This document shows positions 13,362 through 24,769 of a stretch of 64,000 bases of DNA, one piece after another. The first letter of the stretch is position 1. The number at the start of each line of letters is the position of its first letter. The translations under genes and the position numbers were made by a program. The notes beneath the pieces are model-generated. The model saw nothing but the letters and a program-made list of their open reading frames with translations. It did not search any database and had not been told where the DNA came from. Source of the DNA: Salvelinus alpinus (lineage: Eukaryota > Chordata > Actinopteri > Salmoniformes > Salmonidae); assembly GCF_045679555.1 (NCBI RefSeq), contig NC_092091.1:12983918-13047917 (forward strand), read 5' to 3'.

Positions 13362-13680
13362 CTGGGGGGACTCTTTAATAGTCTGATGGCCTAGAGATGG
13401 AAGCCGTTTCAGTCTCTCGGTCCCAGCTTTGATGGACCTGTACTCTCTTCCTTCTAGATGCTAGTGGGGTGAATAGGCCGTGGCTCAGGTGGCTGAGGTC
13501 CTTGATGATATTTTAGGCATTCCTGTGACACCGGGTGCTGTAGATGTCCTGGAGGACAGGCAGTGTGCGCCCAATGATGCTTTGGACTGACCGCACCACC
13601 CTCTAGAAAGCCCTGCGGTTCCAGACGGTGCAGTCTCCATACCAGGCGGTGATACAGCCCGACGCTCTCAGGGGAAGCTT
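13362..13680 (-). pseudogene. LINE 3' coding fragment (RT C-terminal region)
   Basis: The plus-strand text TCTGATGGCCTAGAGATGGA ... ATACCAGGCGGTGATACAGC closely parallels 49820-50115, the C-terminal end of the intact LINE ORF. Read on the minus strand it is a broken version of the 'GCITAWYGNC...KALQRVVR' block. It is a short dead fragment. Confidence 0.8.
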
Positions 13681-13807
13681 GTTGCCTGCTAAAGTAATCC
13701 AGAACTAATCCGCTACTAATCCAGCCACTGTTTGTTTAATGAAACCTCAGTATGCCATTGCTTGGACAAGCTTCAACATGGACCCCCCTGACAGACGGGA
13801 TCCAAAT

Positions 13808-13922
<115 letters not shown>

Positions 13923-13934
13923 ACAAAAAATTGA

Positions 13935-15592
13935 TGAAAATGTGAGCATGAGAGAAAGAGACAAGCAGAATAAATAATGTGATGGAGACAGACTGACCCG
14001 TTTGGTATACATGGATTCTCTATTGTTTAATCTTTGATCCCCCCCCCCCCCCCCCCCCAGCTTGGTAGGAGAACATGATGTCTGGGGGCATTTGCCCACC
14101 TCCACAACTTTGCATCAACAAAACCGTTGGCAGTATTTATTTTGAGATGCTCGGAAGGTAAAGCATTTCAAAGAATTTAACAGCCACACAAACATGCTCG
14201 CGCACACACTTTCGGTACAAATTTCCCTATTGTCTCTTATGTAAATGTAGTGTGAATAATGCATGCACTTGCAACTTACGTAACAGTGAAATCTCCAAGC
14301 AGCCCTGAAGGAACCTTTTCCTGTCTTGTGCATCACAATACAAATATACAGTGCGTACCACATTACTAACACAGATAGTTTGATGCTAAACTTTATCTCT
14401 AGAAAACAACACCTCGCCAATTGTTTTAAATAAAAACTCTTACGTTCTGGCTCTTTATTAGCCGTTAGCAAAGACCTAGGGGACATTACTGCTATGTACT
14501 TCTTTATCGCTTCACTTGTTGGATTGAAAGTGAAGCAACCCCTTTGTGTTACTCGGGCCCCCTCTGCTGGCTGTTATGTTATGCCAGTCACTCTGTACAT
14601 GATGTACAGTAAATGCTGGGTTACGGAGTAGGGTGAAGTTTCCTCTAACATTTTCAGCCAACTTACAAGCAAATACTTTTATGAATTGGTTACAAATCAA
14701 CTTGCAAAGTTGCTAGCCAACTTACGGTAGCCCTACCAGCCTGCTAACGTTATGTTAGCACTGCATGAGTCAGCCAGTTGCTATCAACACCTAGCTTACA
14801 GCTACTTTAAACTAAACCAAAGTCTTGGAAATACAGAACGCCATCTAAACAGTTATCAAAGATTGTTAGCTATATGCAGTTCTTAGCCAGACAGCTAACA
14901 TTAGCTATTTAGCCAACTAGCTATTAGCCTAGCCAGCCTAGCCAACCACCATGGTTATGGTGGGCAAGCCAGAGCCCAACAACTGGAGACTAGCTAGAAC
15001 ACTAACACAACTAAAACAATCGCAGATCAAAAGCAAAGAAAGAGCAGAGACTTACAAATTGATGGCTGGGGCCCATCTGATGGTAAAACGTGTAGCTCTT
15101 TCCTGCAGTCAATGACCAAAAGTGCACTCTTTGGCCTCATGCGTGGATTGCTATTAATATTTCTCATAATTAATAAAGATTATTACAAAAAAAGACAAAT
15201 CCGGTGTTTCTATTTCAAACAGTTTTGTTATTTCAGTCTTCTGTGATGTATAGAAAGTTTTTAATATTCAATTGCAAACTCAATTGAAACTCTATCGGAC
15301 ATAGTACAGGTGTCTTCTTTTTTCTAAGCCCATAACCATGTGTGTGAGGTGTATACTTCTGTTTCAAAGTAGATTTTGTTTAAGACTGACAAGAATCACT
15401 CTGTGTGACCCTGATTTAGCCCACTGTAGTAAAAGGTTAGGAGTGCAGGCTGAGTTAGCTACCAATGTCGGGGGAGGCGGGTGCTTCATCTGGCGAGGGA
15501 GAGTCAATGAGGGAAATCCAATAACTAACTATAGAGCGAGGAAAAAAATGTATTCCAGATGTCAGTCATCTCATGCTCAACACTAGAGGTGG
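13935..15592. other. Intergenic, no gene recognised
   Basis: Includes a poly-C run (14039-14058) and a stretch rich in GCTAGC/TTAGCTA words (14700-14960). No domain-bearing ORF or known repeat could be identified. Confidence 0.45.
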
Positions 15593-15720
15593 AAAAAGTA
15601 CCCAATTGTCATACTTAAGTAAAAGTAAAGATTCCTTCATAGAAAATGACTCAAGTGAAAGTCACCCAGTAAAATACTACTAGAGTAAAAGTCTAAAACT
15701 ATTTGGTTTTTAAATTAGTT
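15593..15720 (-). mobile_element. hAT-type element fragment
   Basis: GGTGGAAAAAGTACCCAATT followed by 'aagtaaaagtaaag' words is the inverse of the right end of the element at 8530-11628. Only this terminal part is present; the rest is replaced by SINE-like sequence. Confidence 0.8.
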
Positions 15721-15734
15721 TTTTAAATCCAACC

Positions 15735-15890
15735 CGCATCCGGGTTGGATGCGCGCTGTGTTAAGAAGCAGTGCGGCTAGGTTGGGTTGTGTTTCGGAGG
15801 ACGCATGGCTTTCAACCTTCGTCTCTCATAGCGATGAGACAAAATAGTAACTACTAACAGTTGGATACTACGAAAAGGGGGTAAACAAAA
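15735..15890 (+). mobile_element. SmaI-type SINE 3' body fragment
   Basis: TGTGTTAAGAAGCAGTGCGG, TTTCGGAGGACGCATG and GCGATGAGACAA are the inverse of parts of the SINE at 10757-11250. It is a 5'-truncated copy in plus orientation, ending in an A-rich tail. Confidence 0.8.
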
Positions 15891-15899
15891 AAAACAAAA

Positions 15900-16955
15900 A
15901 ATTGATTCGCGTAAACGCATATATTTTTCGGTGAATGCATTGCTATCTTAATACCAATATGCATGTCAATATGTTAGTGTCACGGTTCAGTAGGAAGTTA
16001 GCTAGCACAACCGCTTAGGTAGCTAGCAACAATATTAGTAGTTTTGACTACAAAACGTAACTTTTGCAGATGGATACCCTTCTCCTACTCGTGGTGTTGG
16101 ATGAGGCTGTATTGGGACAAGGATGCATCAACACCCTGGACATATGATTGGGGTGCACTCACTCAACACTCTTTTTGCAGTGATAAATGAGTGTATTGTC
16201 TTCAAGATTGTTAAGGTAAGTAAATGCATGTATTATTCTCATAAATGTAGCCCATACATTCATTATTTGTAACGTTTAGATCTTTAATTTATTTAAACTA
16301 GTAGCTAGCTTATCTTGATCATGTGTTGTTCCTTGTCTCTTTTTAGAAGCCAGTTACAAGGCAAAAATACAGATTGAGGCCTTCAATCAAACTGAGGACA
16401 GAGAAATGTGTGCACCAGACAGGTCAAGGCTTCTTGCATGCAAGAAACGTTTTTGGGTTGTTTGGATGACCCAATTGCTGGTTTGCAGGCATTTGGTCAA
16501 TAGTTGGATTGCTTTCTGTAAATACAGCAAGGTTGGGTTGTTAGTGGTGGGTTATTAAGGTTGGGGTATGGATATTTGACCCAGCCAGTGGGTTAATTCT
16601 ACCGCCACCAGCGCGTGAAGTCCACCAGAATACTTGCAAGTATTCTAGTTCAGGTTTGTGTGACTGGTGAGTGGAAAACTGCTAACATTATTTCGACAGA
16701 CTAAGGGTGTTTTGGCTGCCTGTAAACCGCGAAGACTGTAAGTAACAAATGTTAGGAATTTGATGGTCATTCAGGTTAAATAGGACAACCTATCATAATT
16801 AGGTTGCTAGCTAACGTTAGCTTGAGCCTTAGCTAGCTACATCTTTATATAACAAGCATCTACATCTTCCACATTGTTATCTATAATCAATAGTACAACA
16901 GTAGGCTATAGGCTGCAAATAGTCTGGGTAGCCCTTTGACTAGATGTTCAGGAGT
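15900..16955. other. Intergenic, no gene recognised
   Basis: No repeat family, ORF with a domain, or RNA gene could be identified. Confidence 0.4.
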
Positions 16956-16959
16956 CTTA

Positions 16960-17860
16960 TGGCTTGGGGGTAGAAGCTGTTTAGAAGCCTCTTGGACCTA
17001 GACTTGGCGCTCCGGTACCGCTTGCCATGTGGTAGCAGAGAGAACAGTCTATGATTAGGGTGGCTGGAGTCTGACAATTTTTAGGGCCTTCCTCTGACAC
17101 CGCCTGGTATAGAGGTCCTGGATGGCAGGAAGCTTGGCCCCAGTGATATACTGGGCCGTTCGCACTACCCTCTGTAGTGCCTTGCGGTCGGAGGCCGAGC
17201 AGTTTCCATACCAGGCAGTGATGCAACCAGTCAGGATGCTCTTGATGGTGCAGCTGTATAACCTTTTTGAGGATCTGAGGACCCATGCCAAATCTTTTCA
17301 GTCTCCTGAGGGGGAATATGTTTTGTCGTGCCCTCGTCACGACTGTCTTGGTGTGCTCGGACCATGTTAGTTTGTTGGTGATGTGGACACCAAGGAACTT
17401 GAAGCTCTCAACCTGCTCCACTGCAGCCCCGTCGATGAGAATGGGGGTGTGCTCGGTCCTCTTTGTACTGTAGTCCACAATCATCTCCTTTGTCTTGATC
17501 ACGTTGAGGGAGAGATTGTTGTCCTGGCACCACACGGCCAGGGTCTGACCTCCTCCCTATAGGCTGTCTCGCGTTGTCGGTGATCAGGCCTACCACTGTA
17601 GTGTCATCTGCAAATTTAATAATGGTGTTGGAGTCGTGACTGGCTGTGCAGTCATGAGTGAACAGGGAGTACAGGAGGGGACTGAGCACGCACCCCTGAG
17701 GGGCCTCTGTGTTAAGGATCAGCGTGGCAGATGTGTTGTTACCTACCCTTACCACCTGGGAGCGCCCGTCAGGAAGTCCAGGATCCAGTTGCAGAGGGAG
17801 GTGTTTAGTCCCAGGGTCCTTAGCTTAGTGATCAACCTGACACAACACACACATCACAGG
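16960..17860 (-). pseudogene. LINE RT fragment, dead
   Basis: The minus strand encodes the second half of a reverse transcriptase. The catalytic box 'IIKFADDTTVVGL' is at about 17590, preceded by '[19 protein letters not shown]' (about 17650-17710). It is followed by '[16 protein letters not shown]', 'ESFKFLGVHITNKLTW' and 'GCITAWYGNCSASDRKALQRVV'. Frameshifts separate these blocks (for example near 17540 and 17290). The family resembles the plus-strand LINE at 49-55 kb. It is truncated on both sides. Confidence 0.9.
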
Positions 17861-18151
17861 CTGGGAGCAGCTCATGGGCACGTAGGGGTACAGTACCTTG
17901 CTCAAGGGCACAACCGCAGTGGGTAGTATACAGAAATATTGTAGCTGGTAACCCTTTGGCAGGTTTCCCGCAGGCAGCTCGGGGTTTGAATATCGGCCTG
18001 CCTTTCTAACCTTGAAGCTACTGCCTATTCATTCTCTATTCATTTGTATCTTTCCTCAGTTCCTTGCCTTTGTTCAACCATTTGACCTGGCTTATCAACC
18101 CTTACATCAAAGTATTTATTTTAGAAATGTGGGTGAAGCTATCCCTTAATC

Positions 18152-18296
18152 TCCCCCCTAGCAGTTAAGAGCGTTGGACCAGTAACTGATAGGTTGCTGG
18201 TTCGAATCCCTGAGCCATCAAGGTGGAATCTGCCGTTCTGCCTTTGAGCAAGGCAGTTAACCCCTAACAACTGCTCCCTGGGCAGCAAAGATGTGG
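18152..18296 (+). mobile_element. tRNA-derived SINE with a third tail type, truncated
   Basis: The head AGCAGTTAAGAGCGTTGGAC with B-box GGTTCGAATCC is followed by AAGGCAGTTAACCCCTAACA and ACTGCTCCCTGGGCAGC. The RSg-1-like tail is absent and the copy stops at about 18296. Confidence 0.75.
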
Positions 18297-18829
18297 CTGT
18301 TAAAAAATAGACATCTTTACCTGCCAATGCCAAAATCTTACCGCATTTGGTGGGTGGCAGATGTTAATTTTAAGCCCTCCATAGGACTGTGGACACACCA
18401 AGCGACACGACAAAGCTTGAGCAGTAGCCGGGACTTGCCAGGCACATGAAGGAGACCGCGATCCAGAGGGCTCAGTGGTCCAGACAGAATGGGGCCAAGA
18501 CAGTCGATAGTCCAAGAGTATCCATGTCTGCTGGATACTTCAGGCATGGTGGGTAAATGTATTTTTACAAAACATTAGATTTCAAATGTATTCGATTTTC
18601 TGTGATTAACTAGCCTGGCTGATGAGACCCACATGACTCACAGTGCAGGGAGAGCTGTGACCACACTGGTCTGGAAAGGAGGCTGATTGTCAATGCAATA
18701 TTCGCTAATAAATTGTTGCGACAGGGTTTGATTGGTTCTCACAAATGTTTTTTGAGACATTGTTTGGATTTGAAAATCCAACCATTGTAATAGAAAGGGG
18801 CGGCGCTGTGGGTGTTCGAGTGAGAAAGA
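18297..18829. other. Intergenic, no gene recognised
   Basis: Nothing recognisable on either strand. Confidence 0.4.
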
Positions 18830-19020
18830 GGGGCGGCAGGGTAGCCTAGTGGTTAGAGCGTTGGACTAGTAACCGAAAGGTTGCAAGTTCAAATCCCCGA
18901 GCTGACAAGGTACAAATCTGTCGTTCTGCCCTTGAACAGGCAGTTAACCCTGTGTTCCTAGGCCGTCATTGAATATAAGAATTTGTTCTTAACTGACTTG
19001 CCTAGTTAAATAAAGGTACT
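18830..19020 (+). mobile_element. Full-length tRNA-derived SINE (HpaI-type head)
   Basis: The head is GGCAGGGTAGCCTAGTGGTT, then TTGGACTAGTAACCGAAAGG, then CAAGTTCAAATCCCCGAGCT (B box). The body is TCTGTCGTTCTGCCCTTGAA, and the tail is AAGAATTTGTTCTTAACTGA followed by CTTGCCTAGTTAAATAAAGG. The tail is shared with the LINE at 24770-26302. Confidence 0.93.
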
Positions 19021-19863
19021 CTTTTTTTTGACACAGAGGAGAGCCAACCAGTAAAAGCACAGCTCACTTCATTAGCAACAAAGTGTGCTGACAACATCGA
19101 AGAGACATTCCAGATTGAGGTCAGGAGGGCTTTGAGAGTTAGGTGTTAAACTGTTAGCCAGATTAATGATTAAATGCAATGGAAAAGTTGTCTGTCTAGA
19201 TACAACATAACAGAATCTTAAGTCATTTGCGGCAGTGTCACAATGCTTAGAAGCAGCATTGGGTGTGGATACGGGGGGAAGATGTGGATCTTAGCAAGTG
19301 TCATACATTTTTGTGGATATGTATGTAAATGTTGTCTGTTTTTGTCAATGTATGCTTTTGTTTGTAAAAACAAAATATTACAAAGAAAGTAATTGTCTGC
19401 TTTACTACAGATTTCTCAGGACTTCTACATTTTAAACCCGGACTGCTCAGGGAAACTTGGTCTTCAAGAACAAACTTTGTTTTGCAGGCCCAAGGTCTTC
19501 TCTTGGAAGTGCAGGAATAGTTAGAAGTGACCCTGCTGGTGGTACCTCAGATAGTCATTCAGTTTTAACCTAAAACAATTCACTATTCACTAAACATTCT
19601 TCTCTCCAGATACACAAGATGACATCGCTTTAACATTTCTACCAATGGGCCTCCCAACACCAGTCTACAGGATAGGCAGGTAGACATTCCGACCCAGCTT
19701 CAATGAGACCAGAAAGTCCTTCATTGACTTGCAGCCTGTACATTTACAGTGGATTGGCATTGGGAGATTGATGGGGAAATTAGATGGCATTTTGTAAACC
19801 TTGAATGAAGGGAACAGCATTCCAAAATCTGTTACGCATAACTGCACACTCCAAGACATGAGG
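19021..19863. other. Intergenic, no gene recognised
   Basis: No recognised feature. Confidence 0.4.
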
Positions 19864-19865
19864 TA

Positions 19866-20637
19866 GGTTTCCATCCAATCTGCGACAGATTTTCATGTGA
19901 ATATTCAAAAATCTGCAAAACACAATATGAGCATTTTCCCGCCAGAGATGTTTCCAACAAACTTACTTTTTGTGGATTAAAGGCTGTGCGTGATGACGTA
20001 GTGCACATAAACATAACTTTTGCAGTGAAATTCCCATGTGCCGAATAAAAAAAAATGCAAGTAAAATGGGTTTCCATCGCATTTTCAATTCTGCTGATGG
20101 TTTTGTCATAACTGTTGCATTATATAGACAATGGGCCCACTCTGGTCTTGTCACATGCACTCTAGCCAACAGCTGGCAGATACAGTGCAGGTAGGCTACC
20201 TACATGATGAGATTATTATGGAGAAGAACAATATTTGTCAAACGGCAGCCCAGCATCAATCATAATGTCACCAGAATAATTTATTGGAAAGGAGCATCAA
20301 GCTCATCACCTTGTGAAGTTCATCATAATTTATTTAATCTGTAGTCTAATAAACTGCACGCTTTCCCGAGTCGTAGTGGGAGGACCACACAACATATGAT
20401 CACATGACTCCCAAGTTTACTTCGATATGATGGTTATTATATCAATATTTGCGCATAAAGGAGTTTCCACTGCCATTTCTCCCACAAGTAATTTTAATGA
20501 CACAAAAAGATCCCACCATGCCGATCGAACTAATTGTAAGCATTTATAAAATTGTACCGGCATTTATTGATACCATCAGCCTGGTCGTGATTTCATGCGT
20601 CAGGTAATTCATCCACATGAAATGGTTGGATGGAAAC
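19866..20637. mobile_element. Non-autonomous DNA element with inverted ends
   Basis: The left end GGTTTCCATCCAATC ... TTTTCATGTGA is mirrored by the right end (GTTTCCATCCAACCATTTCA followed by TGTGGAT, reverse-complemented). The inverted similarity covers about 30 bp with a small indel. No transposase ORF is present. I cannot assign a superfamily and saw no clear target duplication. Confidence 0.55.
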
Positions 20638-21120
20638 GTGGTTAGTGTTGTGTAAATGAACCTATGAGCCCCAGCCCCAAATAAATGGTAGATGTAGACA
20701 TCAAACAGGGATTGGGTGTTGATTCATGTAAAAGGCTATAAAATATACAAAATAACTTGTATGTGATGGCATTGTCAGTGTGCCTCCAGACTTTGCATAA
20801 GTCCTCATATTCTAAAATCAAATGATTTCTCTAAACAGGTTGGGACAAACATGGTTGAGTACCTGCACCAGGCAGAGGTGACGAGACACCACCCATTTGT
20901 GTTGACTCTTGGGGAATGCTGACATTTTGTTTACAGTAATTAGTAGACAGGCATTGGAGCAAGGTACACTGCTTGGGGCACCAGATGTGTGATTCAAGTC
21001 CTATTATGTGTTTGATATCAACTTTCCCACTGTGCCCCAGCATGGGAACTCCTAAAGACCACAGTGTATCAGCTGCCAGGAATATCATTTGTCACTGAAC
21101 AATAGTGGATAAGTATCTGC

Positions 21121-21822
21121 TCAATCATCATGAAGTGATTCGAGAGGCTAGTCAAAGACTACATCACCTCCTCCCTTCCTGACACACTCAACCCTCTCCA
21201 ATTCGCCTACCGCCCTGACAGATCCTCGGATGATGCAATCGCCATTGCACTACACACTGCCCTCACCCACCTGGACAAAGGGAATATGTGAGGATGCTGT
21301 TCATCAACTACAGCTTGGACTTCAATACCACAGTGCCCTCTAAGCTCACCACAAAGCTCAAGGCCCTGGGACTGAACTCCTCCCTATGCAACTGGATCCT
21401 GGACTTCCTGAAGGGCCGCCCCCAGGTGGTGAAGGTAGACAACATTACCTCCTCAACACTGATTCTCAACACGGAGAGGTAGGCAGCCAGGTAAACAACC
21501 TCTCCCTCTACGTCAGCAAAACAAAGGTGCCGATTGTGGACTTCAGGAGGATCCAGGCTGGGTACGCCCCCATCCTCATCAACGGGGCTGCTGTGGAGAT
21601 CGTCAAAAACGTAAAGTTCCTCTGTCTACACATCTCCGAGGAGCTTAAACCGTTTATCATTGCCAGAGTTGTTAATATGTATCTTATTCTTTAAAAAATA
21701 TATATATATATTATAAATGTTTTTATTTTACTGTATTGTTGGAGCTCGGAGCTCAAGAATTTCACTGTACCCTGTAATTACATCTGCAACCTTGTACATG
21801 TGACTATTAAACTAATCTATAT
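21121..21822 (+). pseudogene. LINE RT fragment plus 3' UTR, internally deleted
   Basis: Frames give '[20 protein letters not shown]', 'MLFINYSLDFNTTVPSKLTT' and '[19 protein letters not shown]', then, after 'LILNTE', a jump to 'NNLSLYVSKTK'. The segment carrying the catalytic FADD box is deleted. It ends in a LINE-like 3' UTR (CAAGAATTTCACTGTACCCT ... GTGACTATTAAA). It belongs to the family of the LINEs at 16960 and 49-55 kb. Confidence 0.88.
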
Positions 21823-21839
21823 AATAAAAACAAAATGTT

Positions 21840-22960
21840 TTTGGATTGCCCCGGTCGAGACGCATTTAATTGTACCAGTTCAATTTACTTCTTCTTCTGT
21901 GGATTTTTTTTATGGCGGTTGGCAACCAACTTTAATGTGCATTACTTCCACCAAATGGACTAGAGTGTGGACCAGAGACAGTGAAGGTCTAAATCCTACC
22001 CAATATTCTCGTCTCCCTAAGGAAACGAAATACATAATTAAATACTACATCCCCTGAAGATTTCCGCAGCAGGTCACTTAATCTTGGCTCTTCAACCACA
22101 TTACTCCTCAAATCTAATAACAATCGCTCCCTTTCTCTTACATATTTCTGGCACTGAAATAGAACGTGTTCCACTGTCTCCATCTCCTCCTGACAATGAT
22201 CACACCTCCCAGTTGGATGTTTCCCACCAATTTCAATGTACTATTGAGCCTTGTGTGTCCCAGTCTCAGCCTTGTGATTACAATTTCCTCCCTTCTCTCT
22301 AGGCCTGACCAACTCCCTGCCCCCACCTTTCCCTGAATCTTATACAGGTGCCTTCCCTTTCCCACAACTCTTGCCATTTGTTTTTAACCACTGTTTTTAT
22401 AAACCCCTTGGCTTCTGCTTTACTGATTGACAATTCCATCTCAACATTAGGACGTTTAAGAGCCTGCTCGGCGATAACATCCACCTTCTCATTCCCCTCT
22501 ACTCCCACATGAGCTGATACTCAGGGGAACATCACAAATACCCCATCTATCACCAAATACAAACACTGCAAAACCTCATACAATACATCCTGTCTGCTCT
22601 AAGACACAAATGAATTTAAGCTCATCAGTGCTGCACAGGAGTCAGAGCAGATGACTACTCTGTCTGGCCTCACCTCCTCCACCCACTCTGCAGCCAAGAG
22701 TTTGACCATCAACGCCATTGTGTAAACAGATAAATTATCCGTTGCTCTTTTTGCCACTGCCACCTTAAACTCAGCAACACTAAGAGCTGCTCCTGTCCTC
22801 CCTGTTTTAGGGTCCTTAGATCCATCTGTGAATATACTCAAGAAAGCATAGTATTATTGTGTTCTTAAATGTTCACTTACAACTGAATCTAGGCCTTCCT
22901 CAACAGCTCGTACCCTCTCAAGCAACCCTAGATCTATTACTGGCTGAGGGAGCAACCAAG
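21840..22960 (-). pseudogene. I/Nimb-type LINE 3' part with RNase H domain
   Basis: Minus-strand frames carry an RNase H domain. 'SIFTDGSKD' (about 22820) holds the first catalytic Asp, 'TMALMVKLLAAEWVEE' the Glu, 'RVVICSDSCAAL' the second Asp (about 22640-22660), and 'GVEGNEKVDVIAE' (about 22470-22505) the terminal block. Downstream, 'LRLGHTRLNSTLKLVG' and a CxxC...H...C type knuckle followed by 'ETVEHVLFQCQKYVRERERL' (about 22100-22200) are the usual C-terminus of I-group LINEs. Several frameshifts make it dead. It is the only RNase H-bearing element in the window. Confidence 0.88.
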
Positions 22961-23629
22961 GTGGGATAACAGAAAGCAGTTCACCTTATCTCGCATGAAA
23001 GTTTGTAGCTGTCGACATCACATGAGCCTCTCTGAGCCAATGGAAATTTAGCAGGCACGCATATGAAACTAGGCAGTGTAGTACCACTTATATCCACTGG
23101 ATGGCAGTATAATGCACACCATTGGAAGAACAGCAGCGAGCTGAAACCAGCCATATGTCAAATGTATGGTTTCTAGTAACAAAAAAAGTACAGTGTAGTT
23201 TTTTTAATCGATAAAACAAAGTTTAAACAGCCTAGTGCCCGCCATACATTTTTGTCAGCTCGATACTGACTAGTAACTCAAACTCATGTATTAACAGTGA
23301 CTCGCCTTTGTGATGTTCTGTGTTTTCATTTCAACAAGCTCACCAGTGTTTTTCTATATACATTAGCATATATCTATTTATGGTCAAAGATGATCTACTT
23401 GATATGTTGGCATATTGATGTTATTATTTTATTTTTGACCAAGTCTTTTTCCATGTTTTCCACATCTTCCCAACCCCCTAGCAACAAGGGTTTCTTGTCA
23501 GTCCCCTTTTTTGCGACAGTAATCATCTGATTTATAAATAGATTCAAGGAGCTATCATCGTTAAGTAACATAGTAGATGGGAAGCATTGAATATTTTACA
23601 TTCATGTCATTCTACATTAATTTTGTAAC
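22961..23629. other. Intergenic, no gene recognised
   Basis: AT-rich; no supported feature. Confidence 0.4.
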
Positions 23630-24418
23630 TTAGTCCCAAAAGCATTTAACTGCAGGGCACTCCCACATCATATGAAGGAATGTGCTTATCTGATTTGGAG
23701 GACACAGTGAACAGTTGGGAGTTGGGGACAATTTCCTTGGTGTTAAATACAGTCTGTGAACAGATGTCCAATGTATAACTTGATGGTTCAGATTATGGGA
23801 TGTCAAGGTAATGTTTTTTACCTTGGTATCCAATAATCTGTTCAAGTTAAAGTTTTGTTCATATTCGCTTAGATTTGTGGACCATACTATTTTAATGTCT
23901 AGCTCAGAATATGAGCTTTCCAATAGTTGTTTACATATTATAGAGATCAGTCCTGTTGGGAGCCCAGATAAGTTATTTATAAATCCCATCATTGGATGGT
24001 CTGGAGTTGGGTTTCCCAGCATAGATAAATTGTAAATATATAAAAAGGAGTTGCCTGGTAATGTGTCTTTCAAATCTTGGAATATTCTAGAACCATTAGT
24101 CCATGATACTGGCAAAAGTACAGATTCCACATTTGGACCATTGGAGGGATGCAAAAGACCGCCCTTCAGATCACAAGACATTATTGGTAAATATTGGAGT
24201 ATGGGCATGTTATTTTGATTCCCAGTTACATTGGTTATCAATTTTGCACCAAATAGAGATTGTGTGAACAATAATTGAACCAACGCATAGTGAGCAATAA
24301 GAGGACCAAAACATAATGTACATTGTTTAAGGGATATATCAGTGAAGACCAACTCTTCCAGAGCAATAGGAGACACCATATTTCTCTCTATACTCCGCCA
24401 GTGGGGCGGAAGAATCAC
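23630..24418 (-). pseudogene. L1-like LINE C-terminal fragment
   Basis: A 262-codon open frame whose C-terminus has the 'HRLYLTPRKLS...C..C......TFLHMMWECPAVKCFW' pattern that follows the RT in fish L1/Tx1-like LINEs. The RT domain is absent, so it is a 5'-truncated remnant. Further L1-like minus-strand text may extend to about 24560. Confidence 0.75.
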
Positions 24419-24769
24419 GTCTAAACCAATTTAGGATGGGACTCCTACGTCTTTCCCTCTTTATAAGTTTGTTAATTTTATTCAGAATCGCTTATTTGCC
24501 ATATTAATTTTGAAACCGCACTGTATTTCACCCAAATAGCCAGAAGAGGGAGACAAGGGAAGCATTGAACTACAGAAATTCAGCCGTGGCAATATATTCA
24601 TTTTGACAATAGATAAACTACCAGATAAATATTATTTGTCAATAATAAATGTGTAGCTATATGCTTTATCAATACATAGTAAGTTCATAGGATTTTGTTG
24701 ATTAATACATTGTTGTTGGTTGTGGTGCAGAAGAGCAGCACAAAAATGTTCCCTCTACAGGTGGCTAAG

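Noticed and set aside
18152-19020. tRNA genes
   Set aside because: The A- and B-box-like sequences belong to SINE heads. The cloverleaf is degraded and fused to SINE bodies.
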